DNA of 64,000 bases from Fructobacillus sp. EFB-N1 (GTDB lineage: Bacteria; Bacillota; Bacilli; Lactobacillales; Lactobacillaceae), in the NCBI RefSeq assembly GCF_001038455.1, contig NZ_LDUY01000022.1, positions 85,416-149,415 of the forward strand. Direction: 5' to 3'. Positions 10,186 to 19,365 of this stretch are shown here, in pieces. Made by a program: the position numbers and the translations under genes. Numbering within the stretch: position 1 is the first letter of the stretch; every line of letters begins with the position of its first letter. The notes beneath the pieces were generated by a model. It was not told where the DNA came from and did no database searches. It saw nothing but the letters and a program-made list of their open reading frames with translations.

Positions 10186-10974
10186 TCACACCACCGGTAC
10201 ATCTTCGTCTGTGAGCGTAATTTCAAGACCCAATTCGTCACGCAGGGCCGCATAACCCTCACCCTCCAAGCGCTTAGCCAAATCAGGACCAGCGGTCTTC
10301 ACGATTTTGCCCCCCATCATCACATGCACATAATCTGGCACAATATAATCGAGCAAGCGTTGGTAATGGGTAATCATCAATGTGCCAAAGTCAGCTGACC
10401 GCATGCTATTAACACCCTTGGAAACGACTTTTAGGGCATCAATATCTAAACCTGAGTCGATTTCATCTAGAATGGCAATGGCTGGTTTAATCACCAACAT
10501 TTGGAGAATTTCATTGCGCTTTTTTTCTCCACCAGAAAATCCTTCATTCAAATAGCGGCTGGCCATCTCAGCGTTCATCGACAAAAAGTTCCGCTTTTCT
10601 TCCAGTTCCTTCATAAAAGTCATGACACCAACATGGTCATCATCAGCACGCCTGGCATTCACGGCTGAGCGCATAAACTCAAAGTTCGTAATGCCTTGAA
10701 TTTCAGCCGGATATTGCATGGCCAAAAATAAACCAGCTCGAGCGCGCTCATCGACGCTCATTTTACTTAAATCCTGACCGTCCAACTTGATTGTTCCCTG
10801 TGTAATTTGATAGGCCGGGTGTCCCATAATCGTCTGCGACAAGGTTGATTTCCCAGTCCCATTGGGTCCCATGATGGCGTGAATTTCACCCGTATTAATC
10901 GTTAAGTTAACGCCCCTTAAAATTTCTTTACCATCAATTTGAACGTGGAGGTCTTCAATTTTTAACGTCTTCAT
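10186..10974 (-). CDS. sufC: Fe-S cluster assembly ATPase SufC
   Basis: A 262-residue ABC-type ATPase that drives the SufBCD scaffold. Walker A is GPNGTGKST (about residue 37). The signature is GFSGGEKKRNEI (about 149). Walker B is AILDEIDSGLDIDALK (about 172). H-loop is MITHYQRLL. The start codon follows AAAGGAGAGG. It is the first gene of sufCDSUB-sufT. No strong promoter consensus was seen in the 240 bases upstream. Confidence 0.98.
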   Translation of the reverse strand: MKTLKIEDLHVQIDGKEILRGVNLTINTGEIHAIMGPNGTGKSTLSQTIMGHPAYQITQGTIKLDGQDLSKMSVDERARAGLFLAMQYPAEIQGITNFEFMRSAVNARRADDDHVGVMTFMKELEEKRNFLSMNAEMASRYLNEGFSGGEKKRNEILQMLVIKPAIAILDEIDSGLDIDALKVVSKGVNSMRSADFGTLMITHYQRLLDYIVPDYVHVMMGGKIVKTAGPDLAKRLEGEGYAALRDELGLEITLTDEDVPVV

Positions 10975-11219
10975 TTATCATCCTCTCCTTATCAGTACCA
11001 ATATTTGCCAATAGTCACCAATTTGTTTAAATTAAAATGCAAGTAGAGATGACAAGAGCCACAACTCCCTGGCGGTATTTTTCTCCGGCAGGTCTTTGCG
11101 GCCCCTAATTGTCAGTATTTTATTCCAAAAATTAAAAACTTTTTAGCCACACATTTTTTAAAGATGCTAGGTCTGCCAATACCTCCTAGCCAGCGATCGA
11201 AAACGGGCCGACCCCTAAA

Positions 11220-11801
11220 TCAGTGTACTAATCTATCCCAGATAACCACTTCTTTCGATTTAAGAGATTTTGGCACATCAATAATCCGCTGGTTGGCACT
11301 ACCACGGAATTGGAGCGTCAAATCCTTTTCTTCCTCCAAGAACCGACCGTCAACCACGATATCGATTAGTGACAATAATTCCAACTTGTCATCCGTTTCT
11401 TTCATCAACTCATCCCAGGTATAACCGGTCCAAGACCAAATATCCTTTTTATGGCCAAATTCCTGGCGGATCCGCTTGGCCAACTGTATGCAAACTTGGG
11501 TATTCAAGAAGGGTTCACCACCTAATAACGTCAAGCCCTGAACATAATCCTTTGATAAGTCTTTAATAATTTGGTCTTCAAGTGCCATTGAATAGGGCTG
11601 GCCATAGTGGAAATTTTGCGCAACCACGTTATAACAACCCGGGCACATAAACTTGCAGCCAGAAACATACAAAGAACACCGGACCCCCTCACCATCAACA
11701 AAGTTGAATGGTTTGTAGTCAGCAATGAACCCCTGACTAAGCTCTTCTGCAGTCCATTCTTTGGGCATCGGATTGTTTGGTTTTCTGATAGCTCGCGACA
11801 T
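11220..11801 (-). CDS. nrdG: Anaerobic ribonucleotide reductase activating enzyme NrdG
   Basis: A 193-residue radical SAM activase. It cleaves S-adenosylmethionine to place the glycyl radical on NrdD. The cluster motif is CKFMCPGC (CX3CX2C, about residues 50-57), followed by LLGGEPFLN, the SAM-binding GGE motif. Homologues start just before KPNNP, so the ATG at 11801 is chosen. It overlaps nrdD by 65 bases, an unusually long overlap in a different frame. It is co-transcribed with nrdD. Confidence 0.96.
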   Translation of the reverse strand: MSRAIRKPNNPMPKEWTAEELSQGFIADYKPFNFVDGEGVRCSLYVSGCKFMCPGCYNVVAQNFHYGQPYSMALEDQIIKDLSKDYVQGLTLLGGEPFLNTQVCIQLAKRIRQEFGHKKDIWSWTGYTWDELMKETDDKLELLSLIDIVVDGRFLEEEKDLTLQFRGSANQRIIDVPKSLKSKEVVIWDRLVH

Positions 11802-13947
11802 CTGTAATCATCTCCTGCGTTAAATGCTTGGCTCGTGCTGCAATTTCGACGTGACGGCCATGGACCATCGGGCGTTGTTGTGGATTCCCAAGGTAACCAC
11901 AAGTTCGCTTAACCACATCACACATCTGCGGATCGTGGTTGCCACACTGTGGACATTCAAAGCCTTTGGCTGTTGCCTTAAAGTCACCAGAGAAACCACA
12001 CTTAAAACACTTATCAATTGACGTATTGGTTCCCAAGTAGCCAACGTGGTCATAGGCCCAATCCCAAACAGCCTCTAAGGCTTGTGGGTTTTGACGCAAA
12101 TTTGGATACTCACAGTAGTGAATAAAACCACCGGCAGCATACTTTGGAAAGGCCTCTTCAAAACTAATTTTGTCAAAGGGGGTTGGATGTTTACGGACAT
12201 CATAGTGAAAACTATTCGTGTAGTATTCCTTTTCAGTAATGTCTTCAACCTTACCGAACTTTTCAATATCAGCCTCGCAGAAGGTATCCGTCAGCGATTC
12301 TGCTGGCGTGGAATAAAGGCTGTAATGGTAGCTACTCTCCTTTTCCCACTCAACGCAGTAGTCATGCATCCGTTTAATGATTTCTTCGGCGAAGTCATGG
12401 GCCTCTTGGTTCCCTTCCCAGTTTGACCCATAAAAGGCAGCAACCGTTTCGTACAAGCCAATATAACCGAGCGAAACCGTGGCCCGACCATCTTTGAAGA
12501 CTTCATCAACACTATCAGTCTTCTTCAAGCGCTTACCAAAGGCACCATACATATACAGGAGTGGCGCATTCTCCGGCACGGCCTCCTTGGTCCTTTCAAT
12601 TCGATAAGCCAAGGCCTGATGGGTTAAGGCAATCTTTTCATCAAAAATTTGCCAGAAAAGTTCCTTGTCTTGCTTAGCAAAGAGCGAAATTCGGGGTAGG
12701 TTCACTGTGACAACGCCCAGGTTCATGCGACCGGAATTAACCTCTTGACCATTTTCGTCTTCCCAACCTTGCAAAAAGGACCGGCAACCCATTGGCGTCT
12801 TAAAGGAACCAGTAATGTCGATAATCTTGTCATACATCAGCAAATCAGGGTACATCCGCTTTGTTGAGCATTCGAGTGCCAATTGCTTAATATCATAGTT
12901 TGGATCTTTTGGGCTGAAGTTCAAGCCACGCTTGACCGTAAAAGTCAGCTTTGGGAAGATGGCTGTCCGCTGTTCCTTACCCAGACCCTTGATGCGAATT
13001 TGCAGGATGGCCTTTTGAATTTCTCTTTCAATCCAGTTCGTTCCTAATCCAAAGTTAATCGTTGTAAAAGGTGTTTGCCCTTGAGAGGAATACAAGGTAT
13101 TGATTTCATATTCCAAAGCTTGCATGGCATCATAGATGTCTTTTTGAGTTTTTTCCTTGGCATATTCAACTTCCTTTTCCTCGGAAACCCAATTCTGAGC
13201 ATCAACTAAATGCTTGTCATAATTCTTCTTAGCAAAGGGGGCCAATAATTGGTCAATCCGGTTAGCCGAGCAACCACCATATTGAGATGACGCCACATTA
13301 GCGATAATTTGTGACATCTGTGCCGTTGCCGTTTGGATTGACTTTGGCGAATCCACCCAAGCGTTACCAATCTTGTAACCGTTGTTCAAGAGGTTATCAA
13401 AATCAATCAAGCAACAATTAGTAGCAGGTGTCACCGGTGAATAATCCAAGTCGTGCCAGTGAATGTCGCCACGCATGTGTCCCTTAGCCACCATCTTTGG
13501 TAGCATTTGCATCCCGAGTGCGCGGCTAGCAGCCCCAGCCTCCAAATCGCGTTGGGTATTAAAGACCCGACTATCCTTATTAGCATTTTCATGGACGACA
13601 GATGCGTCCTTATCGAATAGTTTTTCAATTCGCTTCTGAACATTGGAAGCATCGGCGAACTTTTGTTTGTCTTTTTCCCAATACGTTTGGTATTGGTTGA
13701 TGGCTTCTTCTTCGCCATGTTTTTCTAAACAAGCATTCAAGAGTGTCCGAATTTCTGAAGTCGTGACCTTCTTGGCTTTCGCCAAAGTTTCGGTCAATTC
13801 TGCCATTATGGCTTGAGCGGTTTCTGTCGATAAATTCAGGTGTTCCAGGATAAAGTCGATCTTATAAGCATAAAAGGCTATTGCTTCGCCACTTTGCTTG
13901 ATCACGGTTAGCTGTTTCAATTGATTATTTTCGATTGCCTGTACCAT
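11737..13947 (-). CDS. nrdD: Anaerobic ribonucleoside-triphosphate reductase (class III)
   Basis: A 736-residue, full-length NrdD that reduces ribonucleoside triphosphates without oxygen. An N-terminal ATP-cone (about 10-95) gives allosteric control. The C-terminal zinc site has two CxxC pairs, CFKCG and CPQCG. The glycyl radical loop is RTCGYLG (about residue 695). Cys in the active-site finger loop region is present. SD AGGAGG lies 12 bases before the ATG. A LexA-like box overlaps the -35 of its promoter. Confidence 0.97.
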   Translation of the reverse strand: MVQAIENNQLKQLTVIKQSGEAIAFYAYKIDFILEHLNLSTETAQAIMAELTETLAKAKKVTTSEIRTLLNACLEKHGEEEAINQYQTYWEKDKQKFADASNVQKRIEKLFDKDASVVHENANKDSRVFNTQRDLEAGAASRALGMQMLPKMVAKGHMRGDIHWHDLDYSPVTPATNCCLIDFDNLLNNGYKIGNAWVDSPKSIQTATAQMSQIIANVASSQYGGCSANRIDQLLAPFAKKNYDKHLVDAQNWVSEEKEVEYAKEKTQKDIYDAMQALEYEINTLYSSQGQTPFTTINFGLGTNWIEREIQKAILQIRIKGLGKEQRTAIFPKLTFTVKRGLNFSPKDPNYDIKQLALECSTKRMYPDLLMYDKIIDITGSFKTPMGCRSFLQGWEDENGQEVNSGRMNLGVVTVNLPRISLFAKQDKELFWQIFDEKIALTHQALAYRIERTKEAVPENAPLLYMYGAFGKRLKKTDSVDEVFKDGRATVSLGYIGLYETVAAFYGSNWEGNQEAHDFAEEIIKRMHDYCVEWEKESSYHYSLYSTPAESLTDTFCEADIEKFGKVEDITEKEYYTNSFHYDVRKHPTPFDKISFEEAFPKYAAGGFIHYCEYPNLRQNPQALEAVWDWAYDHVGYLGTNTSIDKCFKCGFSGDFKATAKGFECPQCGNHDPQMCDVVKRTCGYLGNPQQRPMVHGRHVEIAARAKHLTQEMITDVASYQKTKQSDAQRMDCRRA

Positions 13948-13992
13948 TCTAAATTACTTCCTCCTGTTTTTTGTTTTTGTGGGGTACCTCAA

Positions 13993-14029
13993 ATACTACA
14001 ACGATTTTGTTTTTTAGAACAGATGTTCG
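13993..14029 (-). promoter_or_regulatory. nrdDG promoter with LexA (SOS) box
   Basis: The minus strand reads CGAACATCTGTTCT (14016-14029), then 17 bases, then TAGTAT (13993-13998). The box matches the Gram-positive LexA/DinR operator CGAAC-N4-GTTCG at 9 of 10 fixed positions. Its end occupies the -35 position, exactly as at uvrB in this window. LexA binding here would block polymerase. The site also lies about 190 bases before pncB on the other strand. Confidence 0.65.
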
Positions 14030-14168
14030 CTTGTGAAAAAAGCGCCTTCAAGTGCTCTTAGTCTTAAGGGAAAAGGGGATTAGAATGATAATTACCATTT
14101 GTTTACAATCAGAAAAAATTAGCAACAAAAAAATAACTATTTGTTATTGAAATTCTTCACAAAACCTT

Positions 14169-14197
14169 TTTAACAATGAACCAATTCTGCGTATAAT
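14169..14197 (+). promoter_or_regulatory. pncB-nadE promoter
   Basis: TTTAAC (14169-14174), 17 bases, TATAAT (14192-14197). The start would fall at about 14204, leaving a leader of about 15 bases that still contains AAAGGA before the ATG. Confidence 0.65.
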
Positions 14198-14218
14198 AGG
14201 AGAAAAAAGGACGGAACT

Positions 14219-15661
14219 ATGTACACAGACGATTCACTGGTATTGCACACTGATGCATACCAAATCAATATGATTTATACCTATTGGAAAGACAAAATTG
14301 ATCAAAAGCCAGTGGTCTTTGAAGCCTATTTCCGCAAGATGCCCTTTGACAACGGCTACGTTATTTTCACAGGGCTGGAACGACTCGTTAAGGCCCTAAC
14401 AAATCTTCGCTTTAGCGATGACGACATCGACTACTTACGGTCATTAGACCTCTACGAAGAGGATTTTTTACTCTATCTGAAGAATTGGCGCTTAACGGCA
14501 ACTATCCGCTCGGCTTTAGAGGGCGAAGTCATGTTCAACCACGAACCATTGATTCAAGTCGATGGTCCCTTGATTGATGCCCAACTGTTAGAGACTCTCT
14601 TATTGAACATCATCAACTTCCAGACGCTGATTTCAACAAAGGCAGCTCGGATTGCTTCAGTCACCGATGGCCAGCCGTTGCTTGAATTTGGAACAAGACG
14701 AGCCCAGGAACTTGATGCCGCCCTTTGGGGGACCCGAGCCGCCTACATCGGTGGTTTTGATGCCAGTTCAAACGTTCGAGCAGGTAAGCTCTTCCATATT
14801 CCAATCTCAGGAACGCATGCCCACGCCTTGATTCAGGCCTACCAAAGCGACTATGAAGGTTTTCGGGCTTATGCCAAAACCCACCATGATGTTGTTTTCT
14901 TAGTTGATACCTTTGACACCCTAAAATCAGGTGTCCCCAACGCCATCAAAGTAGCAAAGGAGTTTGGCGATAAAATCAACTTCCAAGGGGTCCGGATTGA
15001 TTCAGGTGATATGGCTTACCTATCAAAGAAGGTTCGGTCAATGCTCGATGAAGCCGGCTTCCAAGATGCAAAAATTTACGCCTCCAATGACCTGGATGAA
15101 AATACCATCTTGAATTTGAAAAGCCAAGGAGCAAAGATTGACGTTTGGGGCATTGGTACTAAGCTGATTACCGCCTACGACCAACCGGCCCTCGGTGCCG
15201 TCTACAAAATGGTCAGCATCGATGGACAAAACACCATTAAGCTGTCCAATAACGTCGAAAAAATTTCTACGCCCGGTAAAAAGCAAATTTGGCGGATTAC
15301 CGATAAGAAGGACGGCAAATCAGAAGGTGACTATTTGACCTTCTTTGGCCTGGATCCAAATCAAGTGGAAACTCTCCACATGTTTGACCCGAACCATCCC
15401 CTTCTTTCCAAGGAGGTCACTGATTTTCAGGCAACCCCAATTCTCCATGACATTTTCGTCGATGGAAAATTAGTCTACGACCTGCCTGACATCAAAGAAA
15501 TTAAGGCCTACGCCAAAAACTCGCTGGATAATCTCTGGGATGAATACAAGCGCATCTTAAATCCAGAAACCTACCCCGTTGATTTGGCACAAGACCTCTA
15601 CGATGCCAAAAACGACTTAATTCAAACCATCCGTCAACAAATCAAGGAGATGAAAGCATGA
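14219..15661 (+). CDS. pncB: Nicotinate phosphoribosyltransferase
   Basis: A 480-residue NAPRTase. It joins nicotinate and PRPP to give nicotinate mononucleotide, the entry step of the Preiss-Handler NAD salvage route. The N-terminus [15 protein letters not shown] and the motif [19 protein letters not shown] are typical. The phosphoribosyl-binding part shows VRIDSGDM. The stop overlaps nadE by four bases (ATGA), so the two are translated together and form one NAD salvage operon. Confidence 0.96.
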   Translation: MYTDDSLVLHTDAYQINMIYTYWKDKIDQKPVVFEAYFRKMPFDNGYVIFTGLERLVKALTNLRFSDDDIDYLRSLDLYEEDFLLYLKNWRLTATIRSALEGEVMFNHEPLIQVDGPLIDAQLLETLLLNIINFQTLISTKAARIASVTDGQPLLEFGTRRAQELDAALWGTRAAYIGGFDASSNVRAGKLFHIPISGTHAHALIQAYQSDYEGFRAYAKTHHDVVFLVDTFDTLKSGVPNAIKVAKEFGDKINFQGVRIDSGDMAYLSKKVRSMLDEAGFQDAKIYASNDLDENTILNLKSQGAKIDVWGIGTKLITAYDQPALGAVYKMVSIDGQNTIKLSNNVEKISTPGKKQIWRITDKKDGKSEGDYLTFFGLDPNQVETLHMFDPNHPLLSKEVTDFQATPILHDIFVDGKLVYDLPDIKEIKAYAKNSLDNLWDEYKRILNPETYPVDLAQDLYDAKNDLIQTIRQQIKEMKA

Positions 15662-16479
15662 GAGCCCTTCAAGCCAAAATTATCGCCGAACTACACGTGC
15701 AACCTGTTATTGACCCCCGAGCCGAAATTCGGCGGTCGATTGACTTCTTAAAGCAGTACTTGACCCATAGCGCCTACCAGGGATTGGTCATCGCCGTTTC
15801 TGGTGGTCAGGATTCAACGCTGGCCGGTAAATTAGGTCAGATGGCCATTGATGAGCTCAGAGAAGAAACGCAAGAAGACTATCAGTTTATCACCATCCGC
15901 CAGCCTTATGGTCAACAGCAAGATGAAGACGATGCCCAGGCAGCGCTTGACTTCATTAACCCTGATCAAACAGTGACAACCAATATCAAATCAGCTACGG
16001 ACGCCATGGTTAGCTCTTTGCGTGAGGCTGGTTTGGTCGTTGACGACTTAAGCCGGGGCTCGATTAAGCCCAAGATGCGCATGATCGCCCAGTATGCAGT
16101 GGCCAGAGAGCACCAGGCAGTTGTGATTGGCACTGACCATGCGGCCGAAGCCGTCGCTGGGTTCTTTACCAAGTACGGTGACGGCGGCACGGATATCAAC
16201 CCCCTCTGGCGACTAAACAAGCGCCAAGGACGGGCGTTGCTTGAAGCTTTGTCAGCCCCCGCTCACCTGTATGAAAAGACCCCGACAGCTGATTTGGAAG
16301 ACGACCGACCACAGCTGCCAGATGAAGTAGCCCTAGGAGTCTCTTACAAGACCATAGACGACTATTTAGAAGGCAAGCAGGTTTCTACTAGCGACGCCGA
16401 AAAAATTGAATCACTCTACTTAAATAGCCAGCAAAAAAGGAACGAACCAATTACGATTTACGACACTTGGTTTTATTAA
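15658..16479 (+). CDS. nadE: Ammonia-dependent NAD+ synthetase
   Basis: A 273-residue NadE. It amidates deamido-NAD+ with ATP and ammonia, the final NAD step. The PP-loop ATP motif is [14 protein letters not shown] (about residues 45-58). [20 protein letters not shown] matches the NAD-adenylate site. There is no amidotransferase domain, so it uses free ammonia. It follows pncB with a 4-base overlap. The middle enzyme, NadD, is not in the window. Confidence 0.97.
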   Translation: MRALQAKIIAELHVQPVIDPRAEIRRSIDFLKQYLTHSAYQGLVIAVSGGQDSTLAGKLGQMAIDELREETQEDYQFITIRQPYGQQQDEDDAQAALDFINPDQTVTTNIKSATDAMVSSLREAGLVVDDLSRGSIKPKMRMIAQYAVAREHQAVVIGTDHAAEAVAGFFTKYGDGGTDINPLWRLNKRQGRALLEALSAPAHLYEKTPTADLEDDRPQLPDEVALGVSYKTIDDYLEGKQVSTSDAEKIESLYLNSQQKRNEPITIYDTWFY

Positions 16480-16492
16480 TCATTCAAAACAC

Positions 16493-16540
16493 AAAAAGGA
16501 CTCCGGGTTTTACCTTAAGGTAAAACCCGGAGTCCTTTTT
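16493..16540 (+). terminator. Very strong terminator of pncB-nadE (22-bp perfect stem)
   Basis: AAAAAGGACTCCGGGTTTTACC, a TTAA loop, and its exact complement ending in T5. It is symmetrical and could work in both directions. Confidence 0.9.
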
Positions 16541-16557
16541 AACTGTTTTTTTGGGGG

Positions 16558-16599
16558 CAAAGAAAAAGCAGAACTTTTTCAAGTTCTGCTTTTTCTTTG
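16558..16599 (-). terminator. Terminator downstream of tRNA-Lys
   Basis: A perfect stem of CAAAGAAAAAGCAGAACTT and its complement around a 4-base loop. It sits about 30 bases past the tRNA 3' end on the minus strand and directly follows the nadE terminator. Confidence 0.75.
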
Positions 16600-16629
16600 G
16601 AATCTCCCAAGGTCGCCTGATTAACTCAG

Positions 16630-16703
16630 TGCTCCCGCTCGGATTCGAACCGAGGACCTTGGGATTAAAAATCCCCTACTCTAACCAACTGAGTTACGGA
16701 AGC
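16630..16703 (-). tRNA. tRNA-Lys (anticodon TTT), atypical, no encoded CCA
   Basis: A 74-nt cloverleaf can be drawn on the minus strand. Acceptor arms are GCTTCCG/CGGGAGC with one U-G pair. The D-arm is ACTC/GAGT. The anticodon arm is GGGGA-TTTTTAA-TCCCA with anticodon UUU and a G-A pair at the base. The T-arm is CTCGG-TTCGAAT-CCGAG. The discriminator is A and the next bases are CTG, so CCA must be added after transcription. Body sequence differs from the usual Lactobacillales tRNA-Lys, so it may be a second isoacceptor. Confidence 0.88.
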
Positions 16704-16785
16704 AATCCTGTGCCTTAGCACATTTATATATATTACCGAAGCAAGAGCAAAAAAGCAATACTTTTTAAAAAATATTTTTACTTTT

Positions 16786-17346
16786 TTATTGCTCTTCATC
16801 CCCATTAGACAAGTCATCCAGGTCATCTGAACCGGCTAATTCCGTGAGGTTATCTTCGATGGCTTCGTCTTTTTCAGCATCGTCATCATCTTCGGCATCA
16901 TTGCCGTCACCAGTCTCGGCATTGTGACCTTCAAGGTCATCAAAGTCATCGTCTTCTGGATCATCATCGTTATAGTCAATCACGTCGTCATCGGCTGATG
17001 CAGAATCGGCAAAGACGTTCACCTTCTTTGAGGCCTTCTTCTTCTTTGGCTTTTCTTCTTCGTCATCAATTTCGTGAATTGATTCGTCGATTGCATCGAC
17101 TGGATACCATGAACGCAGAGCCCATTCGTTATTTCCCAAGGAAATAAACGAACCGTCGGTGTTCAAGTCCGTATAAAATTGTGACAATCGACTTTGGAAA
17201 GCATCCGCATCGATTTCCAAAAAGTTTTGGATGGCCGTCACTAAATCAGTAAAGGCCATGGCCTTCTTTTGTTCTGCTAAGATGGCCGTAGCGATTTCCA
17301 CCAAGGACATCTCTTCCTTGAGTTGACCGTTTTCTAAATTTAACAT
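16786..17346 (-). CDS. rpoE: RNA polymerase delta subunit
   Basis: A 186-residue RpoE (delta). The N-terminal HARE-HTH domain (about 1-90) ends with NNEWALRSWYPVD. It is followed by a lysine patch (PKKKKASKKV) and a long disordered tail almost entirely of Asp, Glu and Asn. Delta displaces RNA from polymerase and tunes initiation to the level of the first nucleotide. It is found only in Gram-positive Firmicutes, which supports the host call. SD AAAGGA precedes the ATG. The DUF1934 gene lies just upstream, as in Bacillus (ywiB-argS-rpoE), but argS is missing between them. Confidence 0.95.
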   Translation of the reverse strand: MLNLENGQLKEEMSLVEIATAILAEQKKAMAFTDLVTAIQNFLEIDADAFQSRLSQFYTDLNTDGSFISLGNNEWALRSWYPVDAIDESIHEIDDEEEKPKKKKASKKVNVFADSASADDDVIDYNDDDPEDDDFDDLEGHNAETGDGNDAEDDDDAEKDEAIEDNLTELAGSDDLDDLSNGDEEQ

Positions 17347-17371
17347 GGCTCTCGTCCTTTCGCGCTTCTAA

Positions 17372-17812
17372 CTAGTAGAGTATACTGGATTTTGGCCCAA
17401 ATTGCAAGGCAACCTGGTATTGGCCAACCACCTGGTCGTTGGCAGACAAGGCATAAGCCAAATCCAACGCCCCCGCCTGCTTGCTTTCATCAAAGGTAAA
17501 GTCAAGCTGGTTGGTATTGGTTGAAAGCAACATCATGCCCGCTACCGTTTGATAGGGTTGGTGTTCCACCAATCCAAGTTGAAAGACCATTCGCGTCTTC
17601 GTCACATTATGACGACTAAGGCTGATTTGCTTTTCAGTGAGCTTAAAGATGACCTTGGTCTCACCTTCATCATCAATTTTTTCGGTGTAGGCCAAATAAA
17701 CACTATCACCCTTGATGGTCAATAAACCGGTCGTTTCAACCTCATAATGTTCATCACCGGCATCTTGAAAGACCTGGTGACTGATTTTCACTTGTACTTC
17801 TTTTTGGCTCAT
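17372..17812 (-). CDS. DUF1934 (YwiB-family) beta-barrel protein
   Basis: A 146-residue small cytosolic protein predicted to be all beta. The start VQVKISHQVFQDAG and the region LSRHNVTKTRMVFQLG match the YwiB/DUF1934 family, a calycin-like barrel of unknown job. It lies 25 bases upstream of rpoE and is probably co-transcribed with it. AGGAG stands 12 bases before the ATG, a long spacing. Function is not known for the family. Confidence 0.8.
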   Translation of the reverse strand: MSQKEVQVKISHQVFQDAGDEHYEVETTGLLTIKGDSVYLAYTEKIDDEGETKVIFKLTEKQISLSRHNVTKTRMVFQLGLVEHQPYQTVAGMMLLSTNTNQLDFTFDESKQAGALDLAYALSANDQVVGQYQVALQFGPKSSILY

Positions 17813-17836
17813 TTAGTTAAAATTGCTCCTAATATT

Positions 17837-17864
17837 TTCACAAATAGCTAAAGTCTATTATAAT
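17837..17864 (+). promoter_or_regulatory. Promoter of the HD-domain gene
   Basis: TTCACA (17837-17842), 16 bases, TATAAT (17859-17864), about 30 bases before the ATG. Confidence 0.6.
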
Positions 17865-17893
17865 AAGAAAAAGCACGAAGGGAAAGGTCAAAT

Positions 17894-19240
17894 ATGTCGG
17901 AAAAATTAGCACACGAAAAAGTCCTCCGCGATCCAATTCACAAATTCATTCATATCCAAGATCAATTAGTCTTAGACCTGATTAATACTCCCGAGTTTCA
18001 ACGACTCCGTCGGGTTGAACAACTTGGCGTAACCGCCTTTGTTTTCCACGGGGCCGTTCATGACCGCTTCGGTCACTCCGTCGGTGCCTACGAATTAGCT
18101 CGGCGCATTACCGATTACTTTAACGAATACTATCGCACCAAAACACCTGGCGATGGTCTTTGGGACCCAGAGGAACAGATGTTGACGGTTGTTGCTGCCC
18201 TCTTACATGACGTTGGCCATGGTGCCTTTTCACACACTTTTGAGCACCTTTTCCACACCAATCATGAACAAATGACCCAGGATATTATTACTGGCGATAC
18301 CGAAATCAACCGAGTTTTGCAATCTTACAGTCCTGATTTTCCCAACAAGGTCGCCTCAGTCATTGCCAAGACTTATGAAAACCATCAAGTCGTCCAACTG
18401 ATTTCTAGTCAATTAGACGTGGATCGGATGGATTACCTTCTCCGCGATGCCTTTTATACCGGCGCCACTTACGGTGAATTCGATATCGACCGAATTATGC
18501 GAACGATGAAACCTTGCAAAACCGGGATTGCCTACGATATCGCTGGTATGCATGCGGTTGAAGACTACATTGTTTCCCGCTATCAGATGTACCTTCAGGT
18601 CTACTTCCACCCAGTTTCACGTGGAATGGAAGTGATCTTGGAGCACCTCCTGGGTCGCGTTAAGGAACTCCTTTCACAGGGACACAATACTGGTGACTTG
18701 GTTGGACCCTTGCTGGCGCCCGTTTTTCAACCCGACCACGATTTGACCATTGATGAGTACCTACGCCTTGATGACAACCTCTTTATGACGGCCATCAACG
18801 GTTGGCAGGACTATCCTGACCAAATCTTAGCGGACCTTTCGTCCCGGTTCTTAAACCGGCGCCCATTTAAGTCTATCCAAATTAACGAGCAATCGGCGCC
18901 CTACCTGGCTGAGCTCGAGCAAATCGTCAAGGATGCTGGCTTTGACCCAGACTATTACACGGCCCAAAACGACGCCTACGACCTCCCCTACGATGATTAT
19001 AAACCAAGCGAGAAGAAGCCACGAACCCAAATCGAGCTCGTCTTGAGCGATGACTCCCACCGTGAGTTATCACAGCTATCAGCTCTGGTTGCGTCTATTA
19101 AGGGCCGCGCTTCCTTGGACCAACGTTTCTTCTTCCCAAAAGAAATGCTGAACAATGGTCCAGACGACCTCTTCTCGCAGGTTCACCAGAATTTCCGGTC
19201 ACTGATTAAAAATGATACCTTTATCCCTGGCGAACACTAA
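17894..19240 (+). CDS. HD-domain phosphohydrolase (YwfO/SAMHD1-like)
   Basis: A 448-residue HD-domain protein. The metal-binding set is visible: His in DRFGHSVGAYELA (about 58), HD in LLHDVGHGAFSHTFEH (about 99-112) and Asp in LDVDRMDYLLRD. This order and the opening KVLRDPIHKFI match the YwfO/dGTPase-like group related to SAMHD1. Members hydrolyse dNTPs or related nucleotides, but the exact substrate of this one cannot be read from sequence. It is transcribed alone and divergently from the DUF1934-rpoE unit. Confidence 0.9.
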   Translation: MSEKLAHEKVLRDPIHKFIHIQDQLVLDLINTPEFQRLRRVEQLGVTAFVFHGAVHDRFGHSVGAYELARRITDYFNEYYRTKTPGDGLWDPEEQMLTVVAALLHDVGHGAFSHTFEHLFHTNHEQMTQDIITGDTEINRVLQSYSPDFPNKVASVIAKTYENHQVVQLISSQLDVDRMDYLLRDAFYTGATYGEFDIDRIMRTMKPCKTGIAYDIAGMHAVEDYIVSRYQMYLQVYFHPVSRGMEVILEHLLGRVKELLSQGHNTGDLVGPLLAPVFQPDHDLTIDEYLRLDDNLFMTAINGWQDYPDQILADLSSRFLNRRPFKSIQINEQSAPYLAELEQIVKDAGFDPDYYTAQNDAYDLPYDDYKPSEKKPRTQIELVLSDDSHRELSQLSALVASIKGRASLDQRFFFPKEMLNNGPDDLFSQVHQNFRSLIKNDTFIPGEH

Positions 19241-19293
19241 AAAGAAACTACTAACGAAGAAATCAGTATCCATTAACTGATTTTTCACCCAAT

Positions 19294-19332
19294 AAAAACC
19301 GCTTTGACTACTAGCAGTCAAAGCGGTTTTTG
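19294..19332. terminator. Bidirectional terminator between the HD gene and pepN
   Basis: AAAACCGCTTTGACT and its complement surround a short ACTAGC loop, with A and T runs on both sides. It serves the converging HD gene and pepN. Confidence 0.85.
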
Positions 19333-19365
19333 TCTCGTTAAAATTTTGCAGTTGTACTTAAAGGC

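Noticed and set aside
10975..11060. Possible promoter of the suf operon
   Set aside because: Several TTGG-like and AT-rich elements, but no pair with good -10, -35 and spacing.
11165..11195. Inverted repeat GCTAGG/CCTAGC after nrdG
   Set aside because: Short stem and no real T run on the minus strand; too weak to call a terminator.
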